Shown here: one piece after another, positions 58,819-64,000 of the stretch
Position numbering within the stretch: position 1 is the first letter of the stretch
Layout: each line of letters opens with the position of its first letter
Assembly: GCA_963703175.1 (NCBI GenBank)
Contig: OY969794.1
Location: 1,736,001 to 1,800,000, forward strand
Source of the DNA: VRUE01 sp963703175
GTDB lineage: Bacteria; Actinomycetota; Thermoleophilia; Solirubrobacterales; 70-9
Direction: 5' to 3'
Length of the DNA: 64,000 nt
The notes under the pieces: model-generated
Seen by the model: the letters and a program-made list of their open reading frames with translations, nothing else
The model's database searches: none
What the model was told of the DNA's origin: nothing
Translations under genes and position numbers: made by a program

Positions 58819-58891
58819 TTCCGGGGGAAGGACTCGAACCCTCGCTTCCTGGACCAAAACCAGACGTGCTAGCCGACTACACCACCCCGGA
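58819..58891 (-). tRNA. tRNA-Gln (anticodon UUG)
   Basis: 73 nt on the minus strand. The acceptor stem TCCGGGG/CCCCGGA, anticodon stem TCTGG/CCAGG with loop TTTTGGT (anticodon TTG), and T-arm GAGGG-TTCGAGT-CCTTC all pair. The discriminator is A; CCA is not encoded. It lies just downstream of metH in opposite orientation. Confidence 0.92.
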
Positions 58892-58993
58892 TCGGCCCTC
58901 GACCTTAGCGCCCATTCACAACATCTGACGCCTTTTGGACCCCATGGGGTCATCAACACGACAGTAGTTCTCGATTGCGTCCGGGTTGATGCC

Positions 58994-58999
58994 TAGGGT
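58994..58999 (+). promoter_or_regulatory. Probable -10 box of HdeD-like gene
   Basis: TAGGGT, 6 nt before ATG 59006. Confidence 0.4.
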
Positions 59000-59005
59000 T
59001 GTCTT

Positions 59006-59578
59006 ATGGAGATGGGTGGAGCTGCGCTGGACCCGGACGTGCGCGCGGGGCTTGCACGCAGCTGGAAGGCGTTGATGGCCGTGGGGACCCTGGCGATCCT
59101 TGTCGGCTGCGTGGCGATCGTCGTGCCTGCCGTCGCCTCGGTCGGGACGGCGATCTTCATCGGCTGGATCCTGGTCATCGCCGGGGCGTTCCTGGTCGCG
59201 GGGGCATTCGCCGCCCACTCGATCGGATCGGTGATCCTGCGGTTGCTCTGGGCCTTCCTCACCGTCATCGTTGGCCTCTGGCTGATCGTCGAGCCGCACA
59301 ACGGCACCCTCACCCTGACTCTGGTGCTGGGCATCTACTTCCTCTTCATGGGACTCACCCGGATCTTCGTCGCCTTTGCCGGTCGTGGCCAGCAAGGCGC
59401 CGGTCTGGTCGGCCTAAGTGGCTTCGCCGGCCTTCTGATCGGCATCCTCGTTCTAGCCAAGTTCCCCAGCAGCGCCGACTGGGCAATCGGCCTCCTAGTA
59501 GGAATAGACCTAATCTTCGCCGGCTGGACTCTCACCAGCGTCGCCTTGGTCGGCAAAGACCTCGCCCGCTCTTCCTGA
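59006..59578 (+). CDS. HdeD/DUF308 family membrane protein
   Basis: 190 aa, six hydrophobic helices in three pairs (ALMAVGTLAILVGCVAIVVP; AIFIGWILVIAGAFLVAGAF; LWAFLTVIVGLWLIVEPHNGTLTLTLVLGIYFLFMGLTRIFVAF; AGLLIGILVLAKFP; IGLLVGIDLIFAGWTL). The repeated pattern is characteristic of HdeD-like acid-resistance proteins, whose actual role in actinobacteria is unknown. ATG 59006. Confidence 0.85.
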   Translation: MEMGGAALDPDVRAGLARSWKALMAVGTLAILVGCVAIVVPAVASVGTAIFIGWILVIAGAFLVAGAFAAHSIGSVILRLLWAFLTVIVGLWLIVEPHNGTLTLTLVLGIYFLFMGLTRIFVAFAGRGQQGAGLVGLSGFAGLLIGILVLAKFPSSADWAIGLLVGIDLIFAGWTLTSVALVGKDLARSS

Positions 59579-59613
59579 AGCTTTCAGCGCCGCCGCCTTC
59601 GTTTGAGCTGATC

Positions 59614-59732
59614 GAGCGAGGATGGGGCATCCCGGAGTGCGCGGCGTCCTCTTTTCGCCCGGCTGGTCAGCGAGAGCTGCCCCCCGCTGGTGGCGAAAAC
59701 CCAGCAAACGGAGGGATGCCCCATCCTCGCTC
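59614..59732. repeat. 119 bp inverted-repeat element with nested stems (element C)
   Basis: GAGCGAGGATGGGGCATCCC (59614-59633) is perfectly inverted at 59713-59732. Inside are TTTTCGCC/GGCGAAAA (59652-59659 with 59692-59699) and CAGCG/CGCTG (59668-59672 with 59685-59689). The layout (perfect 20 bp outer stem, asymmetric loop, inner T/A-rich helix, apical stem) matches family A without shared sequence. It lies between hdeD-like and glmU genes. Confidence 0.75.
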
Positions 59733-59741
59733 CCCCGGCAT

Positions 59742-59747
59742 TACGAT
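59742..59747 (+). promoter_or_regulatory. Probable -10 box of glmU-prs operon
   Basis: TACGAT, 6 nt before GTG 59754, just downstream of element C. Confidence 0.45.
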
Positions 59748-59753
59748 CCAAAG

Positions 59754-61145
59754 GTGAGCTCCCCCCTGGTTCTCGTCATGGCGGCGGGCGAGGGCACGCG
59801 CATGCGTTCCTCCACGCCGAAGATGCTGCATCCCGTCTGTGGGCGGCCGCTGGTCGCCTGGCCGGTCCTCGCTGCGTGCGAGGCCGGTGCGGGTCGCGTG
59901 GCGGCGATTGTCTCCCCCGGCATAGACATCTCCGCCGGCCTCCCCGACGACGTCGAGACGGTCGTGCAGCCGCAATCCGACGGCACCGGGGGGGCTGTGC
60001 GTGCCGCCATGCCGCTGATCGAGGAGGCTGAGACCGTGCTTGTCCTCTCTGGCGACCACCCGCTGATCTCCGCCGCGATCATCTCGGACTTCCTCGATGC
60101 CCACGTCTCCTCAGACGCTGCCGCGACGATGATGACGATCGAGCTCGAGGAGCCGGGGACCTACGGTCGAATCGTGCGCGACGCCAGCGGTGAGATCGAG
60201 CGTGTGGTCGAGGCAAAAGCGGACGGCGATGCCAGCGCCAAAGACCTGGCGATCCGCGAGATCAACGCCGGCACCTACGCCTTTGATGCCGCCCCACTGG
60301 CCACGGCTCTCGCCGGGTTATCGAATGACAATGCGCAAGGCGAGTACTACTTGACCGACGTTTTCGCGGCCTTGCGCGAGGCCGGCCATTCCGTCGCCGG
60401 CCATCTCGCCGACGACTTCGCGGTGACGATGGGCGTCAACAACAGGGCGGAGCTGGCGGCGGTGGAGACGGAGGGTCGTCGTCGTATCCTCGAGCGCCAC
60501 ATGCTGGCCGGTGTCACCGTTGTCGACCCCGGCACGACCTGGGTCGACGCCGAGGTCGAGATTGCCGCCGACACGCGGCTAGAGCCCGGCACCAGCCTGC
60601 GTGGCGCCACCGCGATCGGCGCCGGCTCGGCTGTCGGCCCGCTCAGCACGCTGATCGACACGACGCTCGGCGAAGACGTGAACGTGCCGCACTCCTACCT
60701 GGTGGAGTGCGAAGTGCTCGACGGCTGCAGCGTCGGGCCGTTCGCCTATCTGCGCCCTGGTGCCCACCTGGAGCAAGGCGCCAAGGCCGGCACCTTTGTC
60801 GAGATCAAGAACTCGCAGATCGGCGCCGGCGCCAAGGTGCCGCATCTCGCTTACATCGGCGATGCCGACGTCGGGGAGGGCAGCAATTTGGGCGCCGGCA
60901 CGATCACTGCCAACTACGACGGATTCCGCAAGCACCGCACGACGATCGGCAAGGACGTGCGCATCGGCGTTGACACGATGCTGATCGCCCCGGTACAAGT
61001 CGGGGACGCGGCCTACACTGGCGCCGGAGCGGTGATCAAGAAGGACGTCCCCGAGGGCGCGTTGGCAGTGAGCGAGAACGACCAGAGGAACATCGAGGGC
61101 TACGCGGAGGGCAAGGCCGCGGAGACCCGTGAGGAGGGTTCGTGA
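59754..61145 (+). CDS. glmU: Bifunctional UDP-N-acetylglucosamine pyrophosphorylase / glucosamine-1-phosphate N-acetyltransferase
   Basis: 463 aa. The N-terminal uridyltransferase has MAAGEGTRMRSSTPKMLHPVCGRPL and QSDGTGGAVRAA; the C-terminal left-handed beta-helix acetyltransferase has hexapeptide repeats and VEIKNSQIGAGAKVPHLAYIGDADVGEGSNLGAGTITANYDG. It makes UDP-GlcNAc for peptidoglycan. GTG 59754 fits the conserved N-terminal strand. It overlaps prs (GTGA). Confidence 0.95.
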   Translation: MSSPLVLVMAAGEGTRMRSSTPKMLHPVCGRPLVAWPVLAACEAGAGRVAAIVSPGIDISAGLPDDVETVVQPQSDGTGGAVRAAMPLIEEAETVLVLSGDHPLISAAIISDFLDAHVSSDAAATMMTIELEEPGTYGRIVRDASGEIERVVEAKADGDASAKDLAIREINAGTYAFDAAPLATALAGLSNDNAQGEYYLTDVFAALREAGHSVAGHLADDFAVTMGVNNRAELAAVETEGRRRILERHMLAGVTVVDPGTTWVDAEVEIAADTRLEPGTSLRGATAIGAGSAVGPLSTLIDTTLGEDVNVPHSYLVECEVLDGCSVGPFAYLRPGAHLEQGAKAGTFVEIKNSQIGAGAKVPHLAYIGDADVGEGSNLGAGTITANYDGFRKHRTTIGKDVRIGVDTMLIAPVQVGDAAYTGAGAVIKKDVPEGALAVSENDQRNIEGYAEGKAAETREEGS

Positions 61146-62170
61146 GCACGATCGAGCAAAGTCCCGAGGCGGCGCCTACCGCCATCCCGCACGATTACTC
61201 GAAGCGGATGATGGTCTTCGGCGGCCGCAGCTCGATGGAGCTGGCCGCCAAGGTCGCCGACAAGCTGGACCTGGATCTGGGTCAGGTGACCTTGAAGACC
61301 TTCGCCAACGGCGAGGTCTACTGCCGCTATGAGGAGTCGATTCGTGGGGCCGACGTCTTCCTCGTCCAGTCGACCTGCGCAAACGAGCAGAGCGAAATGA
61401 CCCCGAACGACGCCCTGGTCGAGCTGCTGACGATGATCGATGCTGCCCAGGGCGCCTCCGCCCACCGCATCATCGCCGTCCTCCCCTGGTACGGCTACGC
61501 GCGCCAGGACAAGAAGTCGGCGCCGCGTGAGCCGATCTCGGCTCGCATCATGGCCAAGTGCCTGGAGGGGGTGGGCACTGACCGCGTCCTCACCATGGAC
61601 CTGCATGCCGGTCAGGTACAGGGCTTCTTCCACGTCCCGGTCGACCATATGACGGCGATGCCGATGCTGACCCAGTGGTTCGCCGACCAGGAACTGAGCG
61701 AGGAGCTAGTGATCGTCTCCCCCGACGCCGGTCGGGTCAAGACCGCGCGCAACTTTGCCCGTCGCATCGGCACCCACTGGGCGGTGATGGAGAAGGAGCG
61801 CCCCGCCCAGCAGGTGGCCGAGATCGGCTACGTGGTCGGCGACGTAAAAGGCAAGACGGCGGTCCTCGTTGACGACATGATTGACACCGCCGGGACCCTT
61901 TGCGCCGCCGCGCAGACTGTGCTCGACGAGGGCGCTGCCCGGGTAATCGCCTGCGCCACCCACGGCGTCTTCTCCGGCCCTGCCTACGAGCGGCTGGCGG
62001 ATTCGGCGATCGAGCGCATCGTCGTCACCGACACGATCCCGCTGCGCCCCGGCGCGCCCGACAACATCGTCGTGCTTTCGACCGCCGGCACCTTCGCCGA
62101 CTCGATCCGCCGCATCTTCACCGACGACTCGGTCTCCGAGATCTTCGCCGGCGAGAACCAGCTCTTCTAG
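61142..62170 (+). CDS. prs: Ribose-phosphate pyrophosphokinase
   Basis: 342 aa. Hallmarks: MMVFGGRSSMELAAKVA, FANGEVYCRYEESIRG, VLPWYGYARQDKKSAPREPISARIMAK and the PRPP loop VLVDDMIDTAGTLC. It makes PRPP from ribose-5-phosphate and ATP. GTG 61142 overlaps the glmU stop; glmU-prs is a common gene pair. Confidence 0.95.
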   Translation: MSTIEQSPEAAPTAIPHDYSKRMMVFGGRSSMELAAKVADKLDLDLGQVTLKTFANGEVYCRYEESIRGADVFLVQSTCANEQSEMTPNDALVELLTMIDAAQGASAHRIIAVLPWYGYARQDKKSAPREPISARIMAKCLEGVGTDRVLTMDLHAGQVQGFFHVPVDHMTAMPMLTQWFADQELSEELVIVSPDAGRVKTARNFARRIGTHWAVMEKERPAQQVAEIGYVVGDVKGKTAVLVDDMIDTAGTLCAAAQTVLDEGAARVIACATHGVFSGPAYERLADSAIERIVVTDTIPLRPGAPDNIVVLSTAGTFADSIRRIFTDDSVSEIFAGENQLF

Positions 62171-62907
62171 TGCCCGACGCCCTCCGTCTGGTCGGCCACA
62201 AGGGCGCCGACGCGATCGCCCCCGGCAACACGCTGGAGAGTTTTGCTGCCGCGGTCGAGGCGGGCGTCGACACGATCGAGCTCGACGTGCTGTGGACGCT
62301 GGACGGCCATCCCCGCATCGCCGCCGACGAGCGAACGCCGCTGATCGTTGCCCACGACTGGCATGACGCGGAACGGCGCGAGCCGTTGACCCTGGCCGAG
62401 GTGCTCGATGCCTTCGCGAAGCCGCCCCTGGACAAGGTCGAGATCGACCTCGATATCAAGCTGCCCGGCCGAGAGGAGGAGATCCTCGCCGCCCTCCGCG
62501 AGCGTGGGCTGCTTAGTCGGTCGATGGTCTCGACCATGGAGCTTTCGACTCTCGCCAAGCTCGGCGAGCTCGAGCCTGGACTGAGGCGCGGCTGGACCTA
62601 TCCCAAGGTGACCAAGGACTGGGCCTCGAAGGGCTGGGCGAAGGCGCCGATGCTGGCTGCCCTGGTCTGGATGCGCAAACGGCTACCCGGCCTTGCCGCG
62701 CGCGAACTGCCGAAGATGGGAGTGGAGGCTATGTGGGTCTACCACCCGCTGGTCAGCCCTGGGCTCGCTCGCATCACCAAGCTCGCTCAGGTCGAGCTGA
62801 TCGCCTGGACGGTCGATGACCTCAGCCGCATGAACAAGCTCGTAGCCGCCGGTGTCAACGGCATCTGCTCCAACGACCCCCGTCTTTTCGAGCGCATCCG
62901 ACATTGA
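62170..62907 (+). CDS. Glycerophosphodiester phosphodiesterase
   Basis: 245 aa. The GDPD fold is shown by LVGHKGADAIAPGNTLESFAAAVEAGVDTIELDVLWTLDG and KVEIDLDIK; the usual GHRG is GHKG here. The C-terminal AWTVDDLSRMNKLVAAGVNGICSNDP is typical. It hydrolyses glycerophosphodiesters to glycerol-3-phosphate and alcohol. GTG 62170 shares a base with the prs stop. Its final codons form one arm of the hairpin at 62893-62938. Confidence 0.86.
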   Translation: MPDALRLVGHKGADAIAPGNTLESFAAAVEAGVDTIELDVLWTLDGHPRIAADERTPLIVAHDWHDAERREPLTLAEVLDAFAKPPLDKVEIDLDIKLPGREEEILAALRERGLLSRSMVSTMELSTLAKLGELEPGLRRGWTYPKVTKDWASKGWAKAPMLAALVWMRKRLPGLAARELPKMGVEAMWVYHPLVSPGLARITKLAQVELIAWTVDDLSRMNKLVAAGVNGICSNDPRLFERIRH

Positions 62908-62938
62908 CCCCAGTGGGGGGTGGTCAATGTCGGATGCG
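62893..62938. terminator. 17 bp perfect hairpin between convergent genes
   Basis: CGCATCCGACATTGACC (62893-62909) pairs perfectly with 62922-62938 over a 12 nt loop. It contains the last codons and TGA of the glycerophosphodiesterase gene and lies 6 bp before the end of the convergent membrane-protein gene; probably a bidirectional terminator. Confidence 0.75.
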
Positions 62939-62943
62939 GTGAT

Positions 62944-63801
62944 TCAGACCGTGCCGGGGGTGGCCGTCGGCGGCGCGTTGCGGCCGCGTTTTTGCTTCAC
63001 GGCCGACTCCATCTCTTCCGCCGTGAAGCCGCCCGTCGCCTCGCCGTCGAGCGCGTAACGGTAGAGGGCGACGCCGAAGATGCCGCTGAGAGCGCTACTG
63101 ATGAGAGCCGAGATCGCGAAGCCGATCACCCCGATCACGACCAACAGCGCACCGACGAAGCTAGCGGAGCTCCAGACCATCACCCCGGCGACGGCCAGCA
63201 GGATGCTGGGCAGCATGCCGAAGAGGAAGACGGCGCCGCCGATCGCGATGTTGCCGGTTACTTGCTGACCCCAGCGCGATTTGAACATGCTCGACGAGCG
63301 CTTCAGCGTTTCGATCGGCCCTGTGCCCTCGAGCGCGATCACCGGGGTCGCGAGGAAGGTGATCAGCGACCAGCCGACCGCCAGGAGACGGCTCGCTATC
63401 TGACCCACGAAGCCCTGGTTCTCCAGGGCGCTGAGCAGCACCCCGACCACGGTCGCGATCGCGGCCCAGCCGGCGATCTGCGAGAAGCGGCTGCGCGCTA
63501 CGGCGAGCCCGTCGCCGACGGTCGCCTCGCGACCGTGGAAGATCATGTCGGCGGTGGCGGCAAGGGCGACGCTGAAGTAGGTGCCGATCGTCGCTAGCAG
63601 GTAGAAGCCGATCACCGCCAGCGGCCCACCGAACCAGACCTTGCCGTCATCGATCAGGTAGAGGCCGGGCCCGATCACGATTACCGCGCAGACGATCGTC
63701 GCCGCCGCGCCGTAAAGCGGGAAGCGGACCAGGGCGCGATGCTCGCGAAGGATGCCCCAGCTTTTCTTCGATAACGCCCAGCCACGCCGGATCCTGCTCA
63801 T
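62944..63801 (-). CDS. DUF6159-like polytopic membrane protein
   Basis: 285 aa, six hydrophobic helices. N-terminal RIRRGWALSKKSWGILREHRALVRFPLYGA and the ISSALSGIFGVALYRYALDG segment match a family of actinobacterial membrane proteins (DUF6159, recalled, not checked). AAGGAGAG precedes ATG 63801, coupled by ATGA to the upstream gene. Role unknown. Confidence 0.65.
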   Translation of the reverse strand: MSRIRRGWALSKKSWGILREHRALVRFPLYGAAATIVCAVIVIGPGLYLIDDGKVWFGGPLAVIGFYLLATIGTYFSVALAATADMIFHGREATVGDGLAVARSRFSQIAGWAAIATVVGVLLSALENQGFVGQIASRLLAVGWSLITFLATPVIALEGTGPIETLKRSSSMFKSRWGQQVTGNIAIGGAVFLFGMLPSILLAVAGVMVWSSASFVGALLVVIGVIGFAISALISSALSGIFGVALYRYALDGEATGGFTAEEMESAVKQKRGRNAPPTATPGTV

Positions 63802-64000
63802 TGCGTCTCTCCTTCCAGGGAACGCTCGACAATCGGGGTCTGCATCACGCCTCTTCCCTCGAAGTACTCCCACTCCTGCTCGCCGAGCTCGGTCGACGAC
63901 GGGTCGGCGTAGATCCACTCGCGCATGATCCGGTGCCAGTTGCGCTTGGCGCGCAGCTGGCCGAGCACAGCGACGACGCCGATTTCCATCCGCCGCCCCA
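63798..64000 (-). CDS. Hypothetical protein, possibly partial at right edge
   Basis: At least 63 aa from ATG 63989 (MEIGVVAVLGQLRAKRNWHRIMREWIYADPSSTELGEQEWEYFEGRG); the frame is open to the window end, so the true start may lie outside. No motif recognised. It is coupled by ATGA to the downstream membrane-protein gene. Confidence 0.4.
   Translation of the reverse strand, partial: GRRMEIGVVAVLGQLRAKRNWHRIMREWIYADPSSTELGEQEWEYFEGRGVMQTPIVERSLEGETQ

Overview
This 64 kb window is a high-GC bacterial chromosome segment. The gene content (actinobacterial holin/DUF3618 membrane cassette, FprA-type ferredoxin reductase, coproheme-type HemQ, B12-dependent MetH, many acyl-CoA genes) and promoters with TANNNT -10 boxes 6-10 nt before the start codon point to an actinobacterium. 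A Thermoleophilia/Solirubrobacterales-like lineage seems most likely, but that is inference; there is no rRNA or marker phylogeny here.

Layout. 0-16.5 kb: end of a GH3 glycosidase; a leftward operon (biotin carrier, enoyl-CoA hydratase, AlkA-like glycosylase, CHASE-GGDEF cyclase); amidase/TetR/glycerol kinase; acyltransferase; lactonase-like hydrolase; two SDRs; SixA, VOC, GNAT and cell-wall amidase genes; SnoaL-like genes and a GH114 protein. 16.56-24.0 kb: an integrative island of about 7.4 kb with lower GC, bounded by 35 bp direct repeats at the 3' end of an acyl-CoA dehydrogenase gene. It carries a frameshifted tyrosine integrase, an excisionase-like gene, two XRE regulators, a large SF2 helicase with an unassigned C-terminal half, a membrane protein and two micro-ORFs. 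24-32 kb: acyl-CoA metabolism (two dehydrogenases, hydratase, carboxyltransferase, BKACE enzyme, CoA transferase, MerR regulator). 32-43 kb: epimerase, SDR, a large cyclase-ATPase-TPR regulator, nitrilase/TetR, holin/DUF3618 cassette, DegV, ErpA-like, CGFS glutaredoxin and BolA. 43-55 kb: FprA, PAS/zinc protein, HemQ, membrane proteins, a GT4-flippase-like fusion, a PucR regulator, then a leftward tatD-rsmA-ispE-dedA/PAP2 operon. 55-64 kb: metH, tRNA-Gln, HdeD-like protein, glmU-prs-glycerophosphodiesterase operon and membrane proteins.

The most unusual signal is a family of three structured intergenic elements (192-304, 43164-43279, 50897-51011; 113-116 bp). Each has a perfect 20-21 bp outer inverted repeat whose sequence differs between copies while pairing stays perfect, a constant asymmetric internal loop, and an inner T-tract/A-tract helix. 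Each lies at the 3' end of a leftward gene or operon, and two lie between convergent genes, where the arm supplies the last codons and TAG stop. Two further single-copy elements (14306-14469 and 59614-59732) share the plan of a perfect 20 bp outer stem with nested inner stems but not the sequence.

Regulation visible in sequence includes palindromic operators next to TetR and XRE genes, a TGACTGGYCAGTCA motif at two distant loci, and a largely leaderless promoter layout. All functions are assigned by reading the translated sequence; no database search was possible.
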